DNA of 20,669 bases from JBEHYA01 sp048498415 (lineage in GTDB: Bacteria > Pseudomonadota > Alphaproteobacteria > UBA9219 > RGZA01). Both the position numbers and the translations under genes were made by a program. Under the pieces are notes generated by a model. It worked only from the letters and a program-made list of their open reading frames with translations. It was not told the DNA's origin and did not search any database. Below are positions 1 to 10,763 of this stretch, in pieces. The DNA lies in contig JBEHYA010000030.1 in assembly GCA_048498415.1 (NCBI GenBank), forward strand, positions 1-20,669, given 5' to 3'. The stretch's first letter is position 1. Each line of letters begins with the position of its first letter.

Positions 1-1
1 G

Positions 2-943
2 CTGCAACCCGGTGACAAAATGGCCGGCCGCCACGGTAACAAGGGTGTTATCAGCCGCATTACGCCGATTGAAGACATGCCCTGCCTGGAAGACGGTACC
101 TCGGTCGACGTGGTGCTCAATCCGCTTGGCGTGCCTTCGCGTATGAACGTCGGGCAAATTCTGGAGACCCATCTGGGCTGGGCGGCGGCGGGTTTAGGCC
201 GCCAGATCGGCCAGATGATGGAAGCCTATGGCACCCAGAAAGCCGACCTCAAAGCGGTGCGTGAACGCCTTCGCGAGATTTACGGCGAAGAGCTTTACAA
301 CCGCGACGTCAAGAAACTGGATGACGAGCAGCTCACCGAGCTTGCCACCAACCTCAAGCGCGGCGTGCCGTTTGCAACGCCCGTGTTCGATGGCGCCCGC
401 GAGGACGACATTGTGGGCGCGTTGCAGTCGGCTGGCCTGGACAGCAGCGGTCAGGTGACCCTGATCGATGGCCGCACGGGCGAGCAGTTCGACCGCAAGG
501 TGACGGTGGGCTACATCTATATGCTCAAGCTTCACCATTTGGTGGACGATAAGATCCACGCGCGTTCGATTGGTCCCTACAGCCTCGTCACCCAGCAGCC
601 GCTGGGCGGTAAGGCGCATTTCGGCGGTCAACGCTTCGGTGAAATGGAAGTGTGGGCGCTGGAAGCCTATGGCGCAGCGTACACCTTGCAGGAAATCCTC
701 ACCGTCAAGTCGGATGACGTCTCGGGCCGCACCAAGGTTTACGAGAGCATCATCCGCGGCGAGGACAACTTCGAAGCGGGTATCCCCGAATCCTTCAACG
801 TTTTGATCAAGGAAATGCGTTCCCTCGGCCTCAATGTTGAATTGACGCGCGATGAATTGAACGGCGAGACGACGGAAGCGCTGGCAGCGAACGACAGCCA
901 GCCCGGCGTGCCCGCCGCCTTGATTGAAGGCAGCAAGGAGTAA
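2..943 (+). CDS. rpoB: DNA-directed RNA polymerase subunit beta, C-terminal part (5' truncated by window edge)
   Basis: This is the last 313 codons of the RNA polymerase beta subunit, the core enzyme component that builds much of the active-site cleft. The frame is already open at base 2, so the gene begins outside the window. It opens with LQPGDKMAGRHGNKGV, the highly conserved RpoB segment containing the invariant GRHGNKG. Further on come GKAHFGGQRFGEMEVWALEAYGA (split here as GKAHFGGQRFGEMEV then WALEAYGA), the beta C-terminal clamp-interacting region, and the terminal SFNVLIKEMRSLGLNVEL block. About 35 residues follow that block, rich in Ala, Glu and Asp and beyond where E. coli RpoB ends, so the C-terminus carries a short low-complexity tail. 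The TAA at 941-943 is five bases before the next start codon, so the gene is cotranscribed with the 76-aa gene and rpoC. Identification is certain. Confidence 0.98.
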   Translation: MQPGDKMAGRHGNKGVISRITPIEDMPCLEDGTSVDVVLNPLGVPSRMNVGQILETHLGWAAAGLGRQIGQMMEAYGTQKADLKAVRERLREIYGEELYNRDVKKLDDEQLTELATNLKRGVPFATPVFDGAREDDIVGALQSAGLDSSGQVTLIDGRTGEQFDRKVTVGYIYMLKLHHLVDDKIHARSIGPYSLVTQQPLGGKAHFGGQRFGEMEVWALEAYGAAYTLQEILTVKSDDVSGRTKVYESIIRGEDNFEAGIPESFNVLIKEMRSLGLNVELTRDELNGETTEALAANDSQPGVPAALIEGSKE

Positions 944-948
944 GGGGC

Positions 949-1179
949 ATGACGCGGCTTCCCAGCCGGGAACATAACTGGGGCGTGGATGTGGGCGCGG
1001 AGATTATTCCAAACCCGCATCCCGAAGTGATCGGATGGGGCCCGGATGTGGGCCGCGCGGTCACGGGCTACGCCAACCAGAATGATGATGTGAGCGATGA
1101 CCTGTTCGCCCGCTTCAATCCCGGTGTGGAACGCCCGCGTGGCAAACTGATCGCCAAGCGCGTGCGCTTGGATGTGTAA
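949..1179 (+). CDS. Unrecognised 76-aa protein encoded between rpoB and rpoC
   Basis: I do not recognise this gene. It lies in the rpoB–rpoC gap on the same strand, starting five bases after the rpoB stop and ending 51 bases before rpoC. AAGGAG at 935-940, overlapping the end of rpoB, sits eight bases before the ATG and is a good ribosome binding site. Codon choice matches the neighbouring genes (GTG, GGC, CGC, GAT and GAA are frequent), which argues for real coding sequence. The predicted protein is soluble, with no signal peptide or membrane segment. It contains a repeated motif WGxDVG at residues 11-16 and 30-35, an acidic patch NDDVSDD around residues 45-51, and a basic C-terminus (KLIAKRVRLDV). 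Its position would make it strictly coexpressed with RNA polymerase; any functional link to polymerase is only inference. It could instead be a non-functional ORF in a long spacer, but spacing, RBS and codon use favour a gene. Confidence 0.7.
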   Translation: MTRLPSREHNWGVDVGAEIIPNPHPEVIGWGPDVGRAVTGYANQNDDVSDDLFARFNPGVERPRGKLIAKRVRLDV

Positions 1180-1230
1180 GAGTTTTAAGTTTAAGACGAA
1201 TTAGAACGGTTTAAAACAAAGGTAGTGGCC

Positions 1231-5403
<4,173 letters not shown>

Positions 5404-5409
5404 GATAGA

Positions 5410-5512
5410 GTATGCCCCGGCCCCGGCTTTCGCCGGGGTAAACTCCAGCCGGGGCCCCTCTATCCACGTTTTGATTGCTGAACTATGGGCCCCGTTTTTC
5501 AACGGGGCGTAC
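5410..5512. repeat. Palindromic intergenic repeat, family A, copy 1
   Basis: The element starts with GTATGCCCC and ends with GGGGCGTAC, which are near-perfect inverted termini. Each half folds into its own GC hairpin: the right arm is GGGCCCCGTTTTTCAACGGGG-like at 5488-5507. The left half carries an extra internal hairpin, CCCCGGCTTTCGCCGGGG at 5421-5438, that the other copies lack. It begins seven bases after the rpoC stop. The same architecture recurs at 11334, 14038 and 20565. Confidence 0.85.
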
Positions 5513-5520
5513 AATGAATA

Positions 5521-5550
5521 AAAAACCCCGCCAGCGATGGCGGGGTTTTT
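5521..5550. terminator. Bidirectional intrinsic terminator between rpoC and the convergent 453-aa gene
   Basis: The sequence is a perfect hairpin: AAAAACCCCGCC, six-base loop AGCGAT, then GGCGGGGTTTTT. The A run on the left and T run on the right supply a U tract in either direction. It therefore can end both the rpoBC transcript and the convergent transcript that stops at 5562. It is the clearest terminator in the window. Confidence 0.9.
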
Positions 5551-5561
5551 GTTTGCCTGGA

Positions 5562-6923
5562 TTAATTGAGAATGGCGTGGCGTTGCGGGCCGGCCGGCGG
5601 CATGTCGTGCGGGCGGAGGGGGCCATAAACGTGCTTGGCGGGCGCGGTATCAACGGGTGGCTCGCCCGCCAGAACGGCGAGGGCATCGAGGATATCGACG
5701 CGCACGCCGGCTTTCTGGCACAATTCGCTCTTGGCGCAGATTTCAGGCGCCTGACGCAGCAGGGCGCGCATCATGTTCTCGGCAAAGAATAGCGCGAGCG
5801 TATCATCCACCATGAAGCGGTTGAGGGCGGCGATATCCTGGGGGATATAGTCATGCGCGAAAAAACGCCGCAGTGTCATATCCGCCTGCGGGACGGCATC
5901 GCCGCCATAGACGATAAACTTGAACAGGGTCGCGGCAATAAAGTCGGGCTTGCCCAGATTTTGCAGCACCGCCATGGGTTCGCCGGTGTGAACATCGATG
6001 AAAGTGCCCTGGCGGATTTTGATGAAATCCTGGGCGAGATCCAGCGTGTGCTTATCCAGCGTTTTATCAAGGTAGGCGGTGATGGTAGCGGCGATGCCGC
6101 CTTCGCCCATCGTGCGAAGCTCCTGGAGGTCGATCCTGTCCAGCGGCAGGCCGTTAATCTGGGACAATTCGCTTAAATAAAACGCGTTGCGGAAAGTCTG
6201 CGGGGTACGCTGCCAGACCGCGGGATAGAGCATGGCCAGCTTGAGGCTGCGCAGCGCCATATTCGCGCTTGATGACTGCAGGCCAACGTAATGCGGCGCC
6301 GGCTCACCGTTATTGAGCGCGGCGAGTTCCTGACAGTCCCGTACGCGCCGGGCGATCGGGGCGCCCTTCAGCGCCTCGAAAATTTCTTCGGCCAGCTCGT
6401 AGGATTTGGCCTGCTCCCTGTAAACCGTCAGCATGGCCCTGTCGCTGGACAGACGGCTGTTTTCTTCGCCAAGCAGTTTGGCGATAACCTGCTGCAGCAG
6501 CAGGAAATTGACATGCGCGATATCGTCGGTTTTGCCGGTTGCAGGCAAGAACAGACCCGATTGCATGGCGCGGATATTAAGTTCGTCGCTATAGGGCAGA
6601 TCGTAGGTGACGATCATGTGACTGGCGTGGATGCTGTCACTGGCGCGCAGCACGCCCGCCGCGACGATGTCGCGCGCCGCGTCGGTCATGATGGTCTGGT
6701 ATTCGGCATCGCTGAGCGGAAGGCGCAGCCCTGCATCGGCGAGCGACTGCACGAGGAGCGGCATTCGTTCATCCATGGCGATATCGGGCCAGTTGAAAGG
6801 CCGCGCATTGACGATGTGGAGTTCGATTTCCGCGGGGTCGTAAAGCCCCGGAGCAAAGCGGTGCAGCAGCCGCGCGAGGTCGGTTTCCGTAAATACCCGG
6901 TCTAACCGCGGCTTTTCAGCCAT
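5562..6923 (-). CDS. Hypothetical protein, 453 aa, family not recognised
   Basis: I do not recognise this protein. It looks soluble and largely helical, with no signal peptide, membrane segment or obvious enzyme motif. Segments worth searching are the acidic N-terminal DLARLLHRFAPGLYDPAEIE, a central LNNGEPAPHYVGLQSSSANM, and a C-terminal part ending in a Pro-rich tail (VYGPLRPHDMPPAGP). Start choice is uncertain. The ATG at 6923 (MAEKPRLDR) has a weak GAGTGG upstream, and an in-frame GTG at 6938 would add five residues but falls at the end of a hairpin U tract. Two short genes precede it on the same strand, the nearer one 49 bases away, but a terminator-like hairpin sits in that gap, so expression may be partly uncoupled. 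Its TAA is 12 bases from the bidirectional terminator shared with rpoC. The long open frame with normal codon use makes it a real gene. Confidence 0.85.
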   Translation of the reverse strand: MAEKPRLDRVFTETDLARLLHRFAPGLYDPAEIELHIVNARPFNWPDIAMDERMPLLVQSLADAGLRLPLSDAEYQTIMTDAARDIVAAGVLRASDSIHASHMIVTYDLPYSDELNIRAMQSGLFLPATGKTDDIAHVNFLLLQQVIAKLLGEENSRLSSDRAMLTVYREQAKSYELAEEIFEALKGAPIARRVRDCQELAALNNGEPAPHYVGLQSSSANMALRSLKLAMLYPAVWQRTPQTFRNAFYLSELSQINGLPLDRIDLQELRTMGEGGIAATITAYLDKTLDKHTLDLAQDFIKIRQGTFIDVHTGEPMAVLQNLGKPDFIAATLFKFIVYGGDAVPQADMTLRRFFAHDYIPQDIAALNRFMVDDTLALFFAENMMRALLRQAPEICAKSELCQKAGVRVDILDALAVLAGEPPVDTAPAKHVYGPLRPHDMPPAGPQRHAILN

Positions 6924-6938
6924 TTCAATACCACTCAC

Positions 6939-6965
6939 AAAAAGAACGCCCCCGAAAAGGGAGCG
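6939..6965 (-). terminator. Intrinsic terminator-like hairpin just upstream of the 453-aa gene
   Basis: Read on the minus strand this is CGCTCCC, loop TTTTC, GGGGGCG, followed by TTCTTTTT. The stem is seven base pairs with one G·U wobble, with a U-rich tail. It follows the stop of the 93-aa gene by a few bases and ends about 15 bases before the ATG at 6923. It may terminate the short upstream transcript or act as an attenuator for the large gene. Confidence 0.65.
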
Positions 6966-6972
6966 CTAATAA

Positions 6973-7254
6973 TTACAGACTATGATCTTCACCGGGATCC
7001 CGGCCATCCGGCTGGGCACGGCCGCTTGGCCGGTAAGGCGTTAATTTGCCGCGTGCGCTGTCGGCCATCAGAACTTCTTCAAACGCCCCGATCAGACCGC
7101 TGTGCATCGGACGGCTGGTTCGGCAAAGACTATTCAGTACGAGCGTAGCCTGCTGTGAAGCATCGCGTTCGTTACGCGGCAAAGCCTTGATAGCCTGAAT
7201 GCGTTCTTGCTCCGTCGGTGCCTGTATGAGCGGTTTGGCAGGTGTCCCGCTCAT
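6973..7254 (-). CDS. Hypothetical protein, 93 aa
   Basis: No family recognised. The protein is short, polar and probably mainly helical in the middle (residues about 15-68: ERIQAIKALPRNERDASQQA and FEEVLMADSARGKL). The C-terminal tail is charged, Pro/Gly-rich and likely disordered (PSGRAQPDGRDPGEDHSL). There is no signal peptide or membrane span. Its ATG lies three bases after the TAA of the preceding 67-aa gene (TAAGCCATG), so the two are very probably translationally coupled. No strong separate ribosome binding site is visible. It is the middle gene of the minus-strand set that ends with the 453-aa protein, and the terminator-like hairpin at 6939-6965 follows it. Confidence 0.65.
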   Translation of the reverse strand: MSGTPAKPLIQAPTEQERIQAIKALPRNERDASQQATLVLNSLCRTSRPMHSGLIGAFEEVLMADSARGKLTPYRPSGRAQPDGRDPGEDHSL

Positions 7255-7257
7255 GGC

Positions 7258-7461
7258 TTATTTGGCCACCGGGCCTTCCGGGGTTGGCGTAGGCTGCCCA
7301 ACCGTTGCGGGGCGCGCGGGGTGTTGGCGATGCGTATCGCCGCTGCCCGGATCAACCGCCGCGGGCACATAATTACTGCGCGGATCAAAATTATTGTCGA
7401 TATCCCCTGCGCCACCCTTGGGACGATAGCCGGGAGGCGTGCGGTCGGAAATGCCAGTCAT
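7258..7461 (-). CDS. Hypothetical Pro/Gly-rich small protein, 67 aa
   Basis: No family recognised. The whole chain looks disordered: it is rich in Pro, Gly, Asp and Thr (TPPGYRPKGGAGDIDNNFDP near the N-terminus, PTPTPEGPVAK at the end). There is no signal peptide or membrane segment. The ATG at 7461 is preferred over a GTG at 7473 because GGAG lies six bases upstream of it. The gene is first in a minus-strand set with the 93-aa and 453-aa genes, and its stop is three bases from the next start. A TTGACA hexamer upstream of it (7521-7526, minus strand) could be its promoter. Coding status rests on the RBS, the coupling and codon use. Confidence 0.6.
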   Translation of the reverse strand: MTGISDRTPPGYRPKGGAGDIDNNFDPRSNYVPAAVDPGSGDTHRQHPARPATVGQPTPTPEGPVAK

Positions 7462-7497
7462 CAAAATCTCCACATTGAAAAACCAAAACCATACGCA

Positions 7498-7526
7498 AGC
7501 TTTGCGCTCCCGCCGGGCGCTGTCAA
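7498..7526 (-). promoter_or_regulatory. Possible sigma-70-type promoter for the 67-aa/93-aa gene set
   Basis: On the minus strand there is a perfect -35 hexamer, TTGACA (7526-7521). It is followed after 17 bases by AAAGCT, a poor -10 match. A start site near 7490 would leave a leader of about 30 bases before the ATG at 7461. The -35 match and position are good; the -10 is weak. Confidence 0.35.
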
Positions 7527-7542
7527 AAACTTTTATGCGGAG

Positions 7543-8580
7543 TCAGGCGGGGAGCCGCGTAAATATGGTTAATAACTCGGCCATATCTTCGGGTGTTTGC
7601 GCTGCAAAATGGCAGGGTAAACCCGTGATGGGGTGGGTGAAGGAAATTTCGGCCGCATGCAGGGCTTGCCGGGGGAAGGCCTTGAGGAATGCCTGATCGG
7701 CGGGCGCCATTTTCTCCAGCGCCAAGTGCCGCAGGCCCCGCGCGCGGCCATAAAGCGGGTCGCCCACCACGCTGTGGCCGATATGCGAGAGATGCACGCG
7801 GATCTGGTGGGTGCGCCCGGTTTCCAGCTGGCAGGACACAAGCGAGGCCAGCATGCCGAAGGCGCGGGTGACGCTGTAATGGGTGATGGCGGGCTTGCCG
7901 CGCTTTTCATCTTCGTTCGGCTCCACCTCGTATAGCACGCCGTTTTCTTCGATGAGCTCGGGCTGGAATTCTTCTTCGCGCACCACCGCCATTTTTTTGC
8001 GGTTCTGCGGGGAACGGCCGATGATGCCTTCAATGGTGCCGTGGGTGGGGCTGGGAATGCCCCAGACAACCGCTTCGTAGCGGCGCGATAAGTTGTGGTC
8101 GGCGAACTGCGCCGCAAGCCCTTGATGCGCGGCATCGGTTTTCGCCACGACAATAAGGCCCGATGTATCTTTATCGAGGCGGTGCACGATGCCGGGGCGC
8201 TTCACGCCGCCCACACCGGATAACTGGTCGCCGCAATAGCCCAGCAGCGCGTTGACCAGCGTGCCCGTGAAATTGCCGGCGGCGGGGTGCACCACCATGC
8301 CGGCAGCTTTGTTGATGACGAGCAGATGTTTGTCTTCGTAAACGATAGCGAGCGGGATGTTTTCGGGTTGCGGTTCCGCGGCGGCGGCTTCGGGCATCGC
8401 CACGCTGATCGCTTCGCCGCCTTTTAATTTGCTGCTGGCCTTTAGCACCTTGCCATCCACCTGCACGTGGCCCGCTTCAATCAGCGCCTGCAGCCGGGCG
8501 CGGCTGTGATCGGGGATCAGCCCGGACAGGATTTTATCGAGGCGGCCTGCCCCTAAATGGTTAAGAATAACGCTGTTCAT
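7543..8580 (-). CDS. rluD: RluA/RluD-family 23S rRNA pseudouridine synthase
   Basis: A 345-aa pseudouridine synthase of the RluA family, most like RluD, which isomerises uridines in helix 69 of 23S rRNA in the cytoplasm. The N-terminal S4 RNA-binding domain (about residues 10-65, GRLDKILSGLIPDHSR…LIEAGHVQVDG) leads into the catalytic domain. That domain contains the signature GIVHRLDKDTSGL, with catalytic Asp at residue 136, and later ETGRTHQIRVHLSHIGH and GDPLYG. The ATG at 8580 (MNSVILNHL) fits the usual family N-terminus just before the S4 domain. The open frame continues upstream to 8640, but that extension shows no conserved feature. No good Shine-Dalgarno is visible. It is divergent from the methyltransferase gene at 8658, with a 77-bp shared upstream region. 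In many alphaproteobacteria rluD adjoins rpoH; here rpoH is about 10 kb away. RluD rather than another RluA-family member is inferred from domain layout. Confidence 0.92.
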   Translation of the reverse strand: MNSVILNHLGAGRLDKILSGLIPDHSRARLQALIEAGHVQVDGKVLKASSKLKGGEAISVAMPEAAAAEPQPENIPLAIVYEDKHLLVINKAAGMVVHPAAGNFTGTLVNALLGYCGDQLSGVGGVKRPGIVHRLDKDTSGLIVVAKTDAAHQGLAAQFADHNLSRRYEAVVWGIPSPTHGTIEGIIGRSPQNRKKMAVVREEEFQPELIEENGVLYEVEPNEDEKRGKPAITHYSVTRAFGMLASLVSCQLETGRTHQIRVHLSHIGHSVVGDPLYGRARGLRHLALEKMAPADQAFLKAFPRQALHAAEISFTHPITGLPCHFAAQTPEDMAELLTIFTRLPA

Positions 8581-8657
8581 GCAAGTATTATGGTGTGGTT
8601 TAGTATCCAACCGTTTTTTAACGAAGCCCATTTTTAGCATAGCGGCAGATATTTAAT

Positions 8658-9455
8658 ATGCCTATTTCAGACGACCAAACGCCGCCGGATTCCCAGCCTT
8701 TGCCCATGGCCAATGCGATTGCCAATGCGCGCGTGCAGGAACTGGTCCATATGCCCTTTTCGAATTTACGCCCCGGCGCGGACCCCACCGATGCAAAACG
8801 CCGTGGCCACAATGGCGAAGATTATGGCCATGAGTGGTCCGCGCACATGCGCGACAAGCTGGATCTGGCGGTGGACGCGTGCCTGAAGGAATTCAGCCCT
8901 GATACGCATCGGCTGGCCGATATTGGCTGCGCATCGGGCGCGCGCGCCAGCCAGTTTGCGATGCGCGGCTTTCACGTGACGGGCGTGGATATCGCGCTGG
9001 TCAAACAGGAAATCTTCAAGCGCAACGCCGATTTGCTATTTCACGGCAACCCCATGATCGATTTTATGGAAGGCGATGTGAGCGATGCCGCACTGGATTT
9101 TGGCGGACCCTTTGCCATGATTAACATGCGCCGCGTGCTGCATTTCCTGCCGTATGAAAGTGTGTGCGGGGTAACGGCGCGCCTGGCTGACAAGCTTATT
9201 CCGGGCGGGTATATCGCGGCGTCTTCGCTTGGCTATGTGCCACCGCTGGGCCCGCACGATCCCGGTGCGCCGCCGCAAAAAATGGGCAGCCGCCCGCGGA
9301 ACGCCAAAGGGTGGTGGGACCATGATATCCGCGATGTCGCGCGCCTGTTCGCAGGTGCGGGGCTGGAAATTAAAGATGTGTTCTATACCTCCAGCAGCTT
9401 CGGCCTGCTGGCGCGCAAGCCCGCGCGCCGCCGCATCGCCCGGATAACACCATGA
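8658..9455 (+). CDS. Class I SAM-dependent methyltransferase (first of a tandem pair)
   Basis: A 265-aa protein with a Rossmann-type methyltransferase fold in its middle. Motif I is ADIGCASGARA (about residues 87-97), the acidic residue after beta-2 is D111 in VTGVDIA, and the later INMRRVLHFLPYES matches the motif IV/V region of small-molecule methyltransferases. A 55-residue N-terminal extension, partly Pro-rich, precedes it and ends in GHEWSAHMRDKLD. The substrate cannot be read from sequence; the general type is seen in metabolite methylation and thiopurine/tellurite-type detoxification. The stop overlaps the start of the next gene (ATGA at 9452-9455), so the two are coupled. The start at 8658 lacks a clear Shine-Dalgarno, and ATG 8709 is an alternative. 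It is related in layout to the next gene. Confidence 0.85.
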   Translation: MPISDDQTPPDSQPLPMANAIANARVQELVHMPFSNLRPGADPTDAKRRGHNGEDYGHEWSAHMRDKLDLAVDACLKEFSPDTHRLADIGCASGARASQFAMRGFHVTGVDIALVKQEIFKRNADLLFHGNPMIDFMEGDVSDAALDFGGPFAMINMRRVLHFLPYESVCGVTARLADKLIPGGYIAASSLGYVPPLGPHDPGAPPQKMGSRPRNAKGWWDHDIRDVARLFAGAGLEIKDVFYTSSSFGLLARKPARRRIARITP

Positions 9456-10252
9456 CCCATACCCCGCCCTTGCACGCCGTAACGGCATACCGCGACCAAG
9501 GATATGCCGTGTACCCCTTGCGCGACCTTAAAAAACTGGCGCCGGACAAGCTGGACCGTCAGGGCAATCCCTTCCACGCGCCGTTGCGCGGTAAAGGCTA
9601 CCAGCATTTTGGTTACGAGTGGTCGTCGCTTACTTACGATACCTTTGATGCACGGGTGGATGCGCTTATCAGGGCGTTCGGGTGCAATTTAAACGTGCTG
9701 GAACTGGGCTGCGCCAGCGGCCACCGCGCGGCGGATTTTGCCGCGGCGGCGCATGCGGTCACGGCGGTGGACATCATGGATAACCACGCCGCAATCGCGC
9801 GCCGCAACCGGGAACTTCGTGCCACACGGTTCACGCGATTGCCGGGCATCACCTTCATGCGCGCGGATATCCGCAAAATGAAAGCCAGCGCGTTTCATGG
9901 CGCGGCATTTGATGTGGTGCATGCCAGCCGGGTTGTGCATTTCATTGACCAGAAGGCGCTGGGCCCGTTTTTCGCCATGCTCGCGGGGGTGCTGCGGCCC
10001 CGCGGTTTTGCCGGTGTGAATTTTATTTCGCACGCGCGCGGGGAGTGGGATGATGGCGTTTCGCTCTATGCTTTACGCGCCGTGCCGACGGTTGAAAATG
10101 AAAACGGCTTGTTTAACCACCATTTCAGCGTGGTGCATTCCCTGGCGGCTCAAAACGGCCTGCGCGTGGATGAAGTCTATAAGGGCCATCGCCGTGGTAA
10201 CACCGCCGTGATCCTGCGGCCAGCCACAGCGCCGCGGCCGCCCTGTCCGTGA
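9452..10252 (+). CDS. Class I SAM-dependent methyltransferase (second of a tandem pair)
   Basis: A 266-aa methyltransferase overlapping its upstream paralogue by four bases. Motif I is VLELGCASGHRA (residues 82-93), the post-beta-2 acid is D107 in VTAVDIMD, and FDVVHASRVVHFID (about 153-166) is the motif IV/V region. It shares with the first protein the G[YH]EWS element before the fold, the GCASG core, the R-V-[LV]-H-F element and overall length, suggesting an old tandem duplication with strong divergence. The N-terminal 55 residues differ from those of the first and include TAYRDQGYAVYPLRDLKK. Substrate is unknown. Translational coupling suggests the pair act on the same or successive substrates, or as a heterodimer. 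The downstream spacer leads to tRNA-Trp. Confidence 0.85.
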   Translation: MTHTPPLHAVTAYRDQGYAVYPLRDLKKLAPDKLDRQGNPFHAPLRGKGYQHFGYEWSSLTYDTFDARVDALIRAFGCNLNVLELGCASGHRAADFAAAAHAVTAVDIMDNHAAIARRNRELRATRFTRLPGITFMRADIRKMKASAFHGAAFDVVHASRVVHFIDQKALGPFFAMLAGVLRPRGFAGVNFISHARGEWDDGVSLYALRAVPTVENENGLFNHHFSVVHSLAAQNGLRVDEVYKGHRRGNTAVILRPATAPRPPCP

Positions 10253-10284
10253 CCTGCCATACGCCCGCCAAAAAAACGCATTTA

Positions 10285-10322
10285 CCGGGCTTTTGCCGCA
10301 TTTTTTTGCTAGCCAAGCCCGG
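10285..10322. repeat. Inverted repeat after the methyltransferase pair
   Basis: CCGGGCTT at 10285-10292 and AAGCCCGG at 10315-10322 are perfect inverted 8-mers. They flank a 22-base loop that contains a seven-T run. It could be a weak terminator for the methyltransferase operon, but there is no U tract after the stem, so the role is uncertain. Confidence 0.4.
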
Positions 10323-10345
10323 AATTTCCAGCTAAAAAACAGCAT

Positions 10346-10393
10346 CCCCCAAATAGAATACTTTAAGTCCGGTTCGAAAGCGCCGGACGGGGG
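10346..10393. repeat. Nested inverted repeat upstream of tRNA-Trp
   Basis: GTCCGG (10367-10372) and CCGGAC (10383-10388) form a six-pair stem with a ten-base loop. CCCCC at 10346-10350 and GGGGG at 10389-10393 could pair outside it, with a 16-base one-sided bulge. Function unknown. Confidence 0.4.
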
Positions 10394-10405
10394 CTATTGG
10401 GAAGA

Positions 10406-10449
10406 CGGCATTGGTTTTTGTGAGCGACGATTTGCCAAAACCAATGCCG
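10406..10449. promoter_or_regulatory. Perfect 13-bp hairpin ending five bases before tRNA-Trp
   Basis: CGGCATTGGTTTT (10406-10418) is matched exactly by AAAACCAATGCCG (10437-10449) around an 18-base spacer. The right arm ends five bases before the first tRNA base. No T run follows, so it is not a standard intrinsic terminator. It may be a leader structure, a processing signal or an operator; the sequence alone does not decide. Confidence 0.6.
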
Positions 10450-10454
10450 AAATT

Positions 10455-10530
10455 AGGAGTGTAGCTCAATTGGTAGAGCGTCGGTCTCCAAAACCGAAGG
10501 TTGCGGGTTCGAGCCCCTCCACTCCTGCCA
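10455..10530 (+). tRNA. tRNA-Trp (anticodon CCA)
   Basis: A 76-base cloverleaf can be drawn. The acceptor AGGAGTG pairs with CACTCCT. The D arm is GCTC-AATTGGTA-GAGC. The anticodon stem TCGGT/ACCGA carries loop CTCCAAA with anticodon CCA at 10488-10490. The variable loop is AGGTT, and the T arm is GCGGG-TTCGAGC-CCCTC. The 3' CCA is encoded. The second T-stem position is a C–U mismatch. The gene lies 30 bases before secE, the conserved tRNA-Trp–secE–nusG arrangement of proteobacteria. Confidence 0.96.
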
Positions 10531-10560
10531 GTTTTGATGTTTAGAAAACGAGAGAACGCC

Positions 10561-10752
10561 ATGAACAAGGTTGCCGAATTTTTTAGCGATGTGCGCAAGG
10601 AAGCGCAGAAAACCACCTGGCCGACCCGCAAGGAAACCGCGGTCACCAGTGCCATGGTGTTTGTGCTGACCGGCGTGGCCGGCGTGTTCTTTCTGGCCGT
10701 CGATAGCATCCTCGCGTTTTTAACGCGCGCGCTCATTAATATTCATTTGTAA
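10561..10752 (+). CDS. secE: Protein translocase subunit SecE
   Basis: A 63-aa single-span SecE, the essential small subunit that clamps SecY in the inner-membrane translocon. The N-terminal cytoplasmic amphipathic helix carries the family signature EAQKTTWPTRKE (residues 14-25). One transmembrane helix follows at about 29-57 (VTSAMVFVLTGVAGVFFLAV). This is the short, one-span form usual in alphaproteobacteria, against three spans in E. coli. The ATG at 10561 directly precedes the conserved NKVAEFFSDVRKE. Upstream GAGAG gives a modest ribosome binding site. The stop is 11 bases before the nusG start, and tRNA-Trp is just upstream, so all three are probably cotranscribed. Confidence 0.96.
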   Translation: MNKVAEFFSDVRKEAQKTTWPTRKETAVTSAMVFVLTGVAGVFFLAVDSILAFLTRALINIHL

Positions 10753-10763
10753 GGAAAAAGGTG

